Source: Chimonanthus salicifolius (lineage: Eukaryota; Streptophyta; Magnoliopsida; Laurales; Calycanthaceae). From it: a stretch of DNA of 64,000 nt. The notes under the pieces are model-generated. The model had not been told where the DNA came from and searched no databases. It saw only the letters and a list, made by a program, of their open reading frames with translations. The stretch spans positions 19,512,448-19,576,447 of the forward strand of contig CM023539.1 in the NCBI GenBank assembly GCA_013350335.1. Direction: 5' to 3'. Made by a program: the position numbers and the translations under genes. The first letter of the stretch is position 1. Each line of letters starts with the position of its first letter. Shown here in pieces: positions 9,170 through 20,161 of this stretch.

Positions 9170-11281
9170 CTAATCGAATAAATCATCGATCCTGGGTAGG
9201 GGATACTTGTTCCGGACAGTTAACTGATTTAACTTCCGGTAGTCCACACACATTCTAAGTGAACCATCCTTCTTTTTCACGAACAACACTGGAGCTCCCC
9301 ATGACGATGTGCTGTTCCGAATGCAACCCAGTCTGAGTAATTCATCAAGTTGCTTCTTCAACTCGTACATTTCTGCTGGTGCCATTCGATAATGGGGTAG
9401 AGACACTGGTGAGGTACCAGGATATAGCTTGATCTCAAAATTGAGCTCCCTCATAGGCGGTATACCAGGAAGTTCTTTTGGAAAGACATCAACAAATTCT
9501 TTCACAATCGCTGGAAGTTCAGTGACTGGTGCTTTGTTGATGACAATATTGTTCAACACCAAATGATGCAACCCTTCCTGCAATCTGCTTTGCTTGTCGG
9601 CACGAACTATATACTGCTTTCCCTCGGGTGACCAAAATGTCACTCTTCGGCGATAACAATCAATATTGGCTTCATAACTAGCCAACCAGTCCATGCCAAA
9701 TATAATATCGTACTCAGTCATGTCGAGTACCAAATAATTGAACTCAAATCTGAGTCCAGCGAGTTCTGTATTTATGGCCGTGCATATGAGTCCCAAAGAC
9801 GTGTCTCCGACAGGGGATACTACTGTGAGTGTGGTGGACAGCTTTTGTACTAGTGTTCCAGTAGCAGTTATAAAGGATGCAGATATAAAAGAGTGCGATG
9901 CTCCAGAATCAAACAATGCATAAGCATAAGAACTATTGACAACGGCCATACCTTGAATCACAGAATGATCCACATCCTCAGGAGGTTCCAGAGCAAATAG
10001 TCGTCCAGATCCGGTAGGATTAGGCGCCCGTCCCGCCTGATTATATGTCCTGCCTCCTCGGGAGTTAGCTGGCCTAGCTGGTGGACGGAAAGATCCTCTG
10101 GAATATGAGAGCCTATTAAGCTTTGGACAGTCTCTCTTGAAGTGACCCGGCTGATTACAGTGGAAACAGTTGTTCACCCCTTTGAATGACTGGGTGACTG
10201 ATGCAGATGGGGAGGGCTGGTTGGGACGAAAGCTCCCCGCGGACCCAGTAGATGGTGAGGGTCTACTAAAGTTCGGTGAGGGTCTACTGAAGTTCGGACG
10301 GAACCTCTTGTTGGGCTGAAACCCACCCCTCCCACTTGAAGCTCGACGATTGTCAAACCGTACTATTGCATTCAACTCCTGTTCTGCTATTGTGGCCTTA
10401 CTGACCACCTCAGCCAATGTGGTGCACTTAAATATGGTCACTTTGGCCCTGATGTTTGGCCGTAGACCCCTCTCAAACTTCCTTGCCTTGCGAAGTTCTG
10501 TGTCCACCATATAGAATGCATAAATGGATAAACTGAGAAATTCACGGTGATACTCTGCCACCGTCATAGAGCCCTGTACCAAGGACAGAAAAAGTTCCGT
10601 CTGTCGCTCCTTCTCCTCCTCCGGAAAGTAATGTTCCAGAAAGGTTGCTGAAAACTCATTCCATGTCATGGCCGTCCTCTCCCTAGCTGGTATGAGTTCC
10701 CTCTGCTTCTCCACCACCTCCCACCATTTACCGGCATCTTCTATCAATTGTGATGTAGCCAGTAAAATCCTGTCAGCATGACTCGAGATCTTAAGTAATT
10801 TTAAGATCTGAGTGATCTTCTTTAGCCAGTGCTCGGCTCCGACAGCCCCTTCCTTCCCTTTGAAGTAGGGAGGACGCTGTTGTTGAAATTCTCGTGCCAT
10901 ACTCCGGTCACTGGCATCCCTGGAACTTTCACTCCCATTCATATGTTGCTGGAGTACTGAGGTTACCACTGCTTGGACTAATCCCTGAAGCTCAGGCGGC
11001 ACATGTGGTATATGTACACCACTGTTTCCTTCTCCCTCTTTCTGTGATGCTTCCTCACTCCCCTTTTCTTCCCTCCATGAGTGCTGTGATTCTTCTGCAT
11101 TGTGAGGCTTCTCATGAACAGATCGCTCCTCATCAGGTTGGGTTACCTCTTTCTCATGTATAGTTGGCTCCTTCTCATGCACAGATTTTTCGTGTTGTGA
11201 TAACACTTTCTCATGTTGCGTGATTTGCAACACCTTTTCCTTCCCTTTCTGATTCTGAGAGATCCTTTTCTTTGGAGCCAT
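9170..11281 (-). pseudogene. Tekay-like gag, protease and RT N-terminal part
   Basis: A 703-codon open frame beginning at ATG 11281, about 390 nt after the primer-binding site. Residues 20-60 contain five HEK repeats in a charged N-terminus. The gag domain spans roughly 130-310 ([15 protein letters not shown] pair near 186, [14 protein letters not shown]). A CCHC zinc knuckle (C-x2-C-x4-H-x4-C) is at 372-385, after a basic RPN/SRPSP-rich linker. Aspartic protease has DSGA at 458-461. RT begins near 640 with [17 protein letters not shown] and [10 protein letters not shown], where TAG interrupts. The frame continues directly into the 7091-9169 segment, so the parent was one gag-pol frame. Gag packages element RNA and the protease cleaves the polyprotein; both are known for the family, not shown here. 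Confidence 0.92.
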
Positions 11282-11671
11282 TTCCCTAAGTCATAAAACA
11301 TTATTGACTTAGTTTCCTCGTACAGTTTGTATTTTTCACAATTTTGGGGAGATTTCCAAATAAGCACACTTGATTTTCTATTTGTTTTTGAGGGGAGAGT
11401 CTCTAAATTTCCTATGCTTGTTTTTCTCATTTGGGGAGTATTGGGGAATGTATATCCTATTTTGCTACGTTTGATAGATGAATTATAATAATGTACTTTT
11501 GCTATCTTTCACTGTTGTTCTCAGATTGATTTGTTCAGTCTGAGTCCACGAAGTAAATTAATCCGGCCCCCAGTCAGCGGACTCCGAAGAGTCGGTCAGT
11601 TGGGATTCTTATCCGTCAGTGAGACATGAAACCTTCTTAATCTTACTTCGGAAGATTCAACTTCCCGTTTC
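11282..11671 (-). other. Untranslated leader between primer-binding site and gag
   Basis: About 390 nt without a credible ORF, matching in place the leader at 42844-43343 and 51195-51696. All three share blocks such as AATCCGGCCCCC and CGGACTCCGAAGAGTCGGTC on the plus strand. CGGACTCCGAAGAGTCGG contains CGGACTC-CGAA-GAGTC(G)G, a short stem-loop of the kind expected for packaging or dimerisation signals; that role is inferred. Confidence 0.6.
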
Positions 11672-11683
11672 GCTCTGATACCA
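11672..11683 (-). other. Primer-binding site (initiator tRNA-Met)
   Basis: The minus strand reads TGGTATCAGAGC two nucleotides after the LTR end GTGTTACA. This is the common plant gypsy complement to the 3' end of initiator tRNA-Met. It fixes the element's orientation and the LTR boundary at 11686. Confidence 0.95.
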
Positions 11684-11685
11684 AC

Positions 11686-12294
11686 TGTAACACCCCGCCC
11701 TTTTCACTCTAAATTTCAGAGTTTATTTATTTATTTTTTAATAATAATAATCATTAAGTGATCGGGGCGGAATGTCACGACGCGAGTTAAGTTCGGATCT
11801 CTAAATCCGATCCTTAACTGGCCAAGCCCATGTGCGTATGAACTAAGTCCATACAACTGATCCGCACATGGTACATATATATCTTACGGAATTATCTTAG
11901 TCTAGATCTAACTGAGGTTATAATAGAACCTATGATTAATCCAATTTCCATTTTTAGATAGCAAAGTACCTTATTTATTTTCCAAAATTATTATATAACC
12001 TTAGTTTACTATTCATTCCAAACCATTCAAATAAATCCAACCATAGCATCTACTTAACTACTTATTACATGCCAACATCTAATTTAACAAATTACATTGT
12101 TCCAAATAAATCAACTAACAAGTCCATAAATAATCCATTCATAGTCCATTGCAATCATTCAAATCGTCCAAGTTTTCGTACTTGGTCCTCTTCTCCAACC
12201 ACGTTCTTTCCTTTCCCTGCATCATCCACTAAAGATATAGATAGGGCGTTAGATCAACGCGCCCAGCAGTGTTTCCGAATAGGGCTACCACATG
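11686..12294 (-). mobile_element. Truncated LTR (609 bp) fused to pol, copy B
   Basis: It is nearly identical to 6266-6874, including the same CACATG joint with pol (12289-12294). It differs by a few substitutions and a short T-tract change. Because it precedes the primer-binding site on the minus strand, it acts as the upstream LTR of copy A and the downstream LTR of copy B. This is the hallmark of an element duplicated by unequal exchange between LTRs. Confidence 0.85.
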
Positions 12295-13855
12295 GAAAAC
12301 ATCATGTAGAGACGCCAATTGCGAAGGAAGTGCCAACTGATAGGCTACATCTCCCATCCTTCTGATAATTGAAAACGGTCCCACATATCTTGGCGACAAT
12401 TTTCCTTTCTTCCCAAATCTCATGTGCCCTTTTCGTGGCGAGACCTTCAAGAATACCATGTCTCCCACTTCAAATTCGAGAAACCTCCTCCTTTTATCCG
12501 CATAACTCTTTTACCGACTCTGTGCGGTCAACAAATGTTGACGTATCAACTGGATCTGTGCAGTAGTTTCTGCAACCAACTCAGGTCCTATCAGTGCAGG
12601 TTCACCGACCTCGGTCCAGCACACTGGTGACCTGCATGGTCTACCATACAAAGCTTCGAAAGGTGCCATCTGGAGGCTTGCCTGGTAGCTATTGTTATAA
12701 GAAAATTCCACCAATGGCAAATGATCCTCCCATCCACCTTTGAAGTCTAGCATGCACGCCCTTAACATGTCCTCCAGTGTTTGTATTGTTCTTTCCGATT
12801 GTCCATCGGTCTGTGGATGGAATGCTGTGCTAATAAGTAGATCGGTTCCCATGGCCGACTGCATGCTCTGCCATACCCTGCCGGTGAATCGGCCATCTTA
12901 TCAGACACTATAGTCTGTGGAATACCATGTAATCTGATGATATCTTTGATATATCTCCGACCCAATGTCTCTGATGAATCCGTCATCTTGATAGGAATAA
13001 AATGCGCGGACTTGGTCAATCGGTCTACCACAACCCATATAGCGTCATTGCCCTTCGAGGACCTCGGCAACCCCGTCACAAAGTCCATGGAAATGTGCTC
13101 CCATTTCCATTCCGGCACTGCTAAGGGTTTGAGTAACCCTGGTGGCTTCTGATGTTCCGTCTTAACCTGCTGACAAGTTAAACAATGAGCCACGTAGTCT
13201 GCAACATCCTTCTTGAGTCCATGCCACCAATAATGTCTTTTTAAGTCATGATACATTTTTGTGCTACCCGGATGAATGGACAACTTGCTCTGATGTGCCT
13301 CTATCAATAATTCTTTTCTGCAGCTTCTTGGCACATATATTCTACCCCGGAACATAAGACCCTGTCCTGGTCGTAATTCCCAATCCGGTACAACCTCGCC
13401 ATTAGACATCTTGGCCCATGTCTCTGCCATTTCCGGATCTGTTCGTTGCTCCTGTTCAATCTTTGTAACCATGTTGGATCGTATGATCAAATTGTACATA
13501 CTCCCATGGTTTGTGATGTATAGATTAAACTCACGAATGGAATTCAACATCTCCCATTCAGTCCTGATCAAACATGCCACTGATGCATGAGACATGCGGC
13601 TGAGAGCATCCGCCACTTTGTTGGCCTTTCCCGGATGATATCGGAGTGCAAATTCATAGTCCGCCAGATATTCCATCCATCTGCGCTGCCTCAGGTTGAG
13701 CTCTTTCTGATCAAATAAATACTTCAAGCTCTTGTGATCTGAAAATACTTCAAACTTCTCCCCATATAGATAGTGTCTCCAGCTTTTGAGAGCGAAGACC
13801 ACCGCAGCTAATTCCAGATCATGTGTGGGGTAGAGGCGTTCATGTATCTTTAGTT
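12295..13855 (-). pseudogene. Second, truncated Tekay-like pol (RNase H-integrase)
   Basis: Almost base-identical to the corresponding part of copy A. It runs from RNase H (begins in the [23 protein letters not shown] region, about 13800) through the HHCC and DDE integrase to LHDVFHV at the LTR joint. A 1-bp deletion near 12897 breaks the frame just after IVSD, and the TAA corresponding to 7091 is also present near 12511. The upstream RT, protease and gag are absent: at about 13855 the sequence switches to a plus-strand LTR fragment. Confidence 0.88.
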
Positions 13856-14926
13856 GGGTCTTAGATATGAATGAACAAGTAAGTGATAGTATGATTTATT
13901 GATTGTTATATGGATAAGGTACCGGAAGTTGAACGACGTGCGAGTCGTGACCGGGTGACGCGAAAGAAAGATCAAGTACTGAAGTGAATCTTCAGTAGGT
14001 TTCCTACCTTTATTGTAACCACTATTTCATATGCTGTTTTATGTTGATTTCAATAACTTATATGATTGTAAAGTTATGTTTCTAAATGACATGTTTGCAT
14101 ATACATCTCATGCATAGCATGGGATGATGGTGTTGTAACCGGAGGCCACACTCCGTCGGGGCGTCCGAAAGACCACTGTGGGGTACCCTGATGATGAGAA
14201 TCCCATCAGGAGGAATCCGGAGGCCACACTCCGTCGGGGCGTCCGAAAGACCACTGTGGGTTACCTTGACGATGAGAATCCCGTCAAGTGATGGCTATGT
14301 TGAATGGTGATGGGTGGGACTCATTACATGTTCATTTCATACATAGCATGTTTTTATGGAATTTTGTCTCACATGTATTATTATTATATTATTTGCATGC
14401 TTTTGACTAACCATGTGGTAGCCCTGATTCGGGAACCTACTGGGCGCGTTGATCTAACGCCCTAATTCTATCCTCAGAGGAGATTGCAGGTACAAGCAAG
14501 GGGAAAGGAAAGGTCATTGACCAGGAGGGGAGCTGAGCCTAAGTGCTTTAATGATGGATTTGGATTACGTTATATTACTGTCATTTGAATACTATTGTTG
14601 GACATGTAATAATTCGTTATTTGCTATGGTTTGATTAGGATAATAACCTGTGGATGGTTGATCTATGTTATTTAATATTTAAGATTGTTACTTGCTATCT
14701 CGTCTTTCTATTCCGCAATTATCTAGATTATTCCGCATGTTGATGTTAGTTCCATGTGTGATTCACTATCATGGTCTATTCCATGTACACATGGGTGGCC
14801 AGTTAAGGTTCAGACTTGGGTAGTCTGAACTTAACTCGCGTCGTGACGCCGCCCGCTCTCTTCCGATGTTTATTTTAAAAAAAAAAAATTAGACTCTGAA
14901 ATTCTCGGAAAGGGCGGGGCGTTACA
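13856..14926 (+). mobile_element. LTR 3' fragment of a different subfamily, inverted
   Basis: It starts GGTCTTAGATATGAATG and ends GGGCGGGGCGTTACA. It resembles the reverse complement of 38655-39790 (LTR eta) more than the LTR fragments of copies A and B. It contains CCGGAG/CTCCG units (14135-14290), the acceptor-like CTAAC...TATCCTCAG (about 14453-14476) and a strong H1/H2 pair. It is only the last 1.07 kb of an LTR and has no hairpin array. Its right end abuts the CGGGC duplication. Confidence 0.85.
14752..14835 (+). other. Conserved double hairpin (H1+H2)
   Basis: H1: CCATGTGTG (14752-14760) with TACACATGG (14786-14794). H2: GTTAAGGTTCAGACT (from 14802) with AGTCTGAACTTAAC (to 14835), a 14-bp stem with one bulged G. 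Compared with beta, C/G pairs have become A/T pairs in both arms. Confidence 0.75.
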
Positions 14927-14931
14927 CGGGC

Positions 14932-15049
14932 TTTGGAAGCTCGAACTTAGCTCGCATCGTGAAGTTCCAACTCTCTCTCACTGTTTATAAAAAGAAAAAG
15001 AAAAATAGACTTTGATTTTCAGGAGAGTGAAAAAGGGCGGGACGTTACA
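14932..15049 (+). mobile_element. LTR 'alpha', 3' end
   Basis: It resumes with TTTGGAAGCTCGAAC, completing the H2 stem cut at 6265, and ends AAAGGGCGGGACGTTACA at 15049. The following bases (CATTTTGTC) are not a primer-binding site. The left TSD, if any, is outside the window. Confidence 0.85.
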
Positions 15050-15732
15050 CATTTTGTCATACAATTGACAAAGATTAGTTGGCAAACATCGATTTTCAAG
15101 CACTCCCCCATGCTTCTTATATCTAGTGCTTCCATGAGTTTTACTTTCAACTCAATTAGCTCTTCCCTATAGTCCAATGCATATCTCATACATTGTTGTT
15201 TTTTCCTCCTTCCTTCCCTTTAAGATTTGGGTTGTCTTAAAGGTGTTCTTCCAATGGGGTTAAGCTACCTTCCATAGCTTTCCTTTTTGGAGTCTTCTCC
15301 CCCATTCTCCAAGCTATTTTCTTTAGCTTCTTCGACCCAACTCCCCCATAGACTTCGCTTCTAAGTTTATTTTTCTCCAAGCTTTGTTTCAAGCTTGCAT
15401 GAGCCGTCCTCCTTATATTGTCATGACCAGTGACAACAGGTAATCATCACATATTTTGTGCTCCCCCAAACTCCAATGTGTGTGTAATCTTAGTCCGATC
15501 CCTATCTCTCTAACAACCTACATGTTAGTCTTTTTAATCAAATCATGTTAACAACAGATATGAGATAGAAGGCAATCCATCAATTTAACACACACACTAA
15601 AACAAACCGTATCATTTCATTTATTCACAAATCTGTACATTTGGTTTAGGAAAGGGGCAACATGGATGCTTAGTTTTAACACTCAAACTATAGTTTTTCC
15701 AAAATATAAAACATAAAGCATGAAAAACCACC
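15050..15732. other. Non-LTR stretch, no gene supported
   Basis: AT-rich DNA not matching the LTR families here. The minus strand has GTTTGGGGGAGCAC near 15470, of a kind often seen downstream of ORFs in plant gypsy elements. I see no coding frame that I can support in it. Confidence 0.4.
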
Positions 15733-16235
15733 CTAAGCAGAGCCATCCGGAGGAGGTGATGCTGGATGAGAAGGGGATTTTCGTCGGGAAAGGTTGAAGA
15801 TTGATTGTCGTAATGCATAGATTTCTTCATGGACACTCTTTGTGAATCTTTCCACGAAGTCATCTAGCCCATCCAGATGTGCCTCGATTTGAGAGACACG
15901 ATCTTTGATTTTACAGATAAATAGAATTAGGGGTTGTGACTCAAGCGTGTCTGCATTTTAAACATTCACTCCACCTTTTTCATCAGAGTTGTCTAGCAAG
16001 GAGATCACTTCTGCTTTGGTTCTCAGGTTTTCTCCAGATTGAGCTCTGAGAGAATACCGATGGCTGGATGCGGTCCTAGGGGTAGAGATTTTTGTTTGAG
16101 GAGTATTCTTAGGAGCAAAGCTCGATTCTAGAATATTCTGCACAAATTTGGGTGATATTTTGAGGAAATGGGAGCTGGACTCAGGGATTTTTCTATGGTC
16201 GAAGACTGAGATTTAACTGTCTTCTTTTTCGACAT
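15733..16235 (-). pseudogene. Broken ORF, unidentified (possible retroelement accessory ORF)
   Basis: A candidate start ATG at 16233-16235 opens MSKKKTVKSQSSTIEKS. A 1-nt shift near 16145 leads to a frame with RYSLRAQ and LLDNSDEKGG, a TAA at 15958-15960, and then the same frame resumes to a TAG at 15733-15735. The last part (KIKDRVSQIEAHLDGLDDF, VHEEIYALRQSIFNLSRR) has the heptad spacing of a short coiled coil and a Ser/Pro-rich tail. The basic, Ser-rich start and coiled-coil end resemble accessory ORFs of Athila/TAT-type plant elements, but I do not recognise a diagnostic domain. It could also be a decayed host gene. Confidence 0.35.
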
Positions 16236-17414
16236 GGTTGCTTGGGAAGAGCTGACCAAGGCTTACCCGAATACTAAATCTCACAAACACTGTGACACCA
16301 TTGCTTCTTTTGGGATAGATTTCACTCTGGGAGATCCTATCGACTAATCTAGGGCACGGAAGGTCAAGAGGGAAATTACCAGAACCCAACGGGAGGAGGA
16401 ACGGCGATTTTGAATTGACTTGTCGTTTTCGCAGAAATAGTCTTTTTAACTTAATCTTTCTGACTCGTCGACAAGTCGTGATCAACGACCGGTCAATGTC
16501 GATATGTCGATATTTACCGACCTATCTCACTTTTCGATTTTTCTCCCTTTTCAGACAGTGTTCTGATTCCCAACAATACCGACCTGTCTGTTCCTCCGAG
16601 TAGTCTATCCTTCAACCTAGGTTCTAACTTGAAGGATGACTGGGTGTTGTGTGTGTGTGTGTGTGCTTGCGATGTTCATAGTTTATCAAGCTTTGCTTAT
16701 ACACCTTTAAATGCCAATGACGATACATACATTCACACCATTTTTGTGCCATTTGGAGATTCAATTCACCCTACTGAAAGTAGGCACAAAACATGGATTA
16801 TAGAACTCTCCTGGGTCCAAACCAATCCAAGTACCTTGGGCACATTAACTTACCAATTCAAATATATTGCCCAGATGTGTGATGTCATGTGATGTGGCAT
16901 TTCAGGCTTTAGCAAAGGGAAGGTGTCTATGAATAAGAGTCATTCCACATAATGTATAAAGTCATTAATATTGGAATGAGACACAAAGTACACTAATCAT
17001 ACATTCATTTTCCGTTTTGATTACATTTAATCATGCATACGAAAATGAAGTATGATGCTACACACACAGCTCTCATGTCTGTTTATCATATTATTACCCA
17101 AAACATAATAAACACATTTACCATTCTTTCAAGTATACTCTAATTCCTTGAAAAAGCTGGTACATAAATGGATTTAGATAAGCACATTTGATCATTTTGA
17201 TCAGCGCTTTGGTTAGGTCACACAAAAAATCCATTTAAGGACATAGAGCATGTTTCATTCCACATGGGATTCACAAGTTTAAGAACTTGGAATGAAACGA
17301 CATTGTGTAAGTGTACCATACACACCCTATACATGAGGTAATGCACAAATTGCATTCATTTCCTAAAGATGCACAAATCACGTGGCATATGAAATAAAAT
17401 GAGGTAAGTACATT
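16236..17414. other. Non-LTR stretch with a GT microsatellite
   Basis: There is a (GT)n run at 16649-16665. The rest is AT-rich with no coherent ORF and no resemblance to the LTRs. Near 16915-17290 the word for 'GGAATGAGAC/GGAATGAAAC' recurs twice, but no ordered repeat is evident. With 15050-16235 this is the only part of the window not clearly gypsy-derived. Confidence 0.4.
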
Positions 17415-17823
17415 TGTAACAACCCGATTTTTTAAAGAAATTAATATTTACGGAAATGCCACTAGAATGGTGAATTTAAAAGATGTGATCATAAATGGTG
17501 GGGCCCATTGTTCAAATTAAGATCTTATGAACATATTATAAGGGTCAAGTTAAAATAAATGGGTAATGTGCATTTAAGTGGGTCAAGGTGGTTGTTTGGG
17601 TCAAAGGACCCAATTGGGACCCAATGGGTCATGGTGGACTTATTTGACCATTGGATAAACTCAAATTTAATGGGGTTAAGCTGAATTGATTGGAAATCAA
17701 ATGAAGGATAAATGGGTAGGCTTGATGCAAGTGTGTAAACCACATTCAAATGGCTAAACCACCCATAAATGGGTTATGGCGCCAATTGGGTCAATGAACT
17801 AAATGGGGACCTAATGGGTCGAG

Positions 17824-17848
17824 TTGACCATGTTGACCATGGTTGACC
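17824..17848 (+). promoter_or_regulatory. Phased W-box cluster (TTGACC x3)
   Basis: TTGACC occurs at 17824, 17833 and 17843, 9 and 10 bp apart, close to one helical turn. TTGAC(C/T) is the core bound by plant WRKY factors. The same spacing is kept in LTR epsilon (23335, 23344, 23354) and partly in iota (61672, 61682), all in the 5' third of the LTR. Regulation by WRKY proteins is inferred. Confidence 0.45.
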
Positions 17849-18914
17849 GTGTGGACCCTCAAGTGAGATCAAATGTGAGTTAAATCAGGTTGAGTTGGGG
17901 CTGAAGTGAGTTGGATTTAAATCAAATAATGGAGTTGACTCAAGTGCATTAAATGAGTGGTATTAAATGGGGTGAGTTGAGCTAATGAGTTGGGTGAGTT
18001 AAATTGGAAGTCATGGAGACCCTTTTAATTCAAATGAGTCAAGTGGGGAGGTGAGGAGTTACCTTGATCTCAAAGACTCAAAGACAAGTAATGGCTCACG
18101 TTGGAAGTGAAGTGGTGCCTTGGCCAAGCCAAGGGACATCATGGTTGAGTGCGACCTTAATGAGGAAGGATGGAGGGGTTTTTCCATCTCATGGGATGAA
18201 ACCCAAGAGGCACAATCCAAGGTGTACACGTTGGGAGTGCCAAGGGATGCCTTGGTTTGTGTCAAAAGACTCCTTGGTTAGACCAAAAATTGATGAGGGT
18301 AACTGAGAAGGTTTTATGGGCTGTTTAACAAAAGGGGTGTCACCAAAGGACACCACCTTTGGCCGACTCTCATTCATTAAAAAGGAGATGGACGGTCTCA
18401 TGGGACACAACAAGAGTTGCAGCCGATTGGTCATGGAAGATGAAGGGACATGGGGTTTCATCTCAAGGATGAAATCCCCAAATGAGTCATAAAGTGGGAG
18501 GTGAAGAGACATGATGGTTACAAAGGGGTGCCACCAAGGGACACCACCTTTGGCCGACCCTTATTAACCAAGGAAAAGGTTGGGATTTCATTTCCACTCT
18601 CTCCCTCTCCCTTTTGGCCGAATCACTCTCTCTCCCTCTTGGCCAGCCAACATTTTAAGAGAAAAATATCAAAGTTTTCACTCAAGGCCGCCCACCCTCA
18701 AGTCAAGGACTTGGAGTATTGCCATCCCAAGTTTCTCTCTCAAATCTGTACCTTGGCCGAATATTCCAAGGGGTTTCCAGCAAGGTTAGCTCCGCTAAAG
18801 GACTAAAGGAGCAAGAAAGAAGGAAGCAAGGATCAAAATGAGAGAAGAGAAGCAAAGGGAATTGGTAAGTGTTTCCATAAAAATTTAGTTAAATAATTGG
18901 TTAAAGGGATCATG

Positions 18915-19840
18915 ATTTGGCCATGGCATGGCCGAATCTACCAAAGATTAAAACCATGGAAAATGGTGTTTTGAAAGGACTCAAATCATGTGTCATAGGG
19001 TTCGGCCACTTTGGATGGCCGAACCCCATGAAAGGATTTGATAATTTTGTATGGCTTTTGGAGAGATAAAAACCATACCAATGCAATGATTTAAGGTTTT
19101 AAGGTGTTCAATATGGAGATAAGATTGATGTTTTTGGGTCGGCTATGGGATGGCTGAACCCTATTATTTTTATGGCTAATTTACAATGAATGAACTATGT
19201 ATAAGTATTGGGAAATTTGCATCAAGAGAACCATAGGGTTCTGCCATGTGTATGGCCGAACCCCATAGGTCATTTTATGGTGTTTAAAGATAAGAACATA
19301 CTTGGAAATTATAAATGAATTTGTAGCATGTCAATAGATGGAAATAAAGGATCATAGGGTTCGGCCATATGTATGGCCGAACCCCATGAAGTGATTTTGA
19401 TAGATGTAAGTAATTTTGGAATCAAGGAAATAATGGAAGATTAAGGGTTAGTTAATTACATGGTTACTTTGGTAACTAGTCTTAAGTTTAAAGGACTAAA
19501 GGATCAAGTTTGAAATTGGTGAGGTCCGGGCAAGTTGTATGGCCGAACCCCACTAAAGTGGATTGGTTATATGGACTTTGATTATTAAGCAAAAATTAAA
19601 CAAGGGTTAGTGGCAAAACCATAAATACAAGTTATAAAGGAATGAAGGATTAAAGGACTTGAAAAAGGGGTCAAACCAAAGTGATATGGTTCGGCCATGC
19701 TATATGGTCGAACCCTACCAAGGTATATTATTTAATATAAGGTGTTTATGTAAGTTATATGGATAGTATTGATCAAATGAAAAGGAAGATCAAATCCAAA
19801 GTGGATGAGGTTCGGCCATGGGTATGGCCGAACCCCACAA
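18915..19840. repeat. Hairpin array in LTR gamma (8 copies)
   Basis: Copies start near 18917, 18999, 19137, 19239, 19358, 19525, 19690 and 19809. The 19137 copy pairs GGGTCGGCTAT with ATGGCTGAACCC. Loops are 3-6 nt. Confidence 0.88.
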
Positions 19841-20161
19841 GATGATTTTTGTGATGTAAACTTAAATAGAAATCAAAAGGATATGTGATTGACTTGTTGT
19901 TATATAAACAAGGTAACGGGACTTAAACGGTGCAAGACCTTGAGCAGTTGCGAGTTAAGAAGCAAAGGACACTTGAGTGGTCTTTTGGTAGGATTCCTAC
20001 ATCATTGAAACCATGGATATGTATTATGTACTTTTGATGATTTTATTTCATGTTTGATAAGTTATTTTGGTATCAAACAATATGTTGCCATTATGGGATT
20101 TTCATGCTATGTTTTGTAATATTTTGTAGCATTATTGGCATTTGCATCTCATGCATGGCTT

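Larger units (their letters stand above)
6266..14926. mobile_element. Composite gypsy insertion, TSD CGGGC, with inverted ends
   Basis: CGGGC at 6261-6265 and 14927-14931 flanks this block, and LTR alpha is continuous without it. From the left it contains a minus-strand LTR 3' fragment (6266-6874), minus-strand pol and gag (to 11281), a primer-binding site, a second LTR 3' fragment (11686-12294) and a second, truncated pol copy (to about 13855). It then ends with a plus-strand LTR 3' fragment (13856-14926). Both outer termini are therefore U5-type (3') LTR ends in opposite orientation, which a normal retrotransposon insertion does not give. Confidence 0.85.

Noticed and set aside
15050..17414. 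Reading alpha, 15050-17414 and gamma as one large non-autonomous element
   Set aside because: No primer-binding site follows 15049, no clear polypurine tract precedes 17415, and the flanks do not form a target-site duplication.
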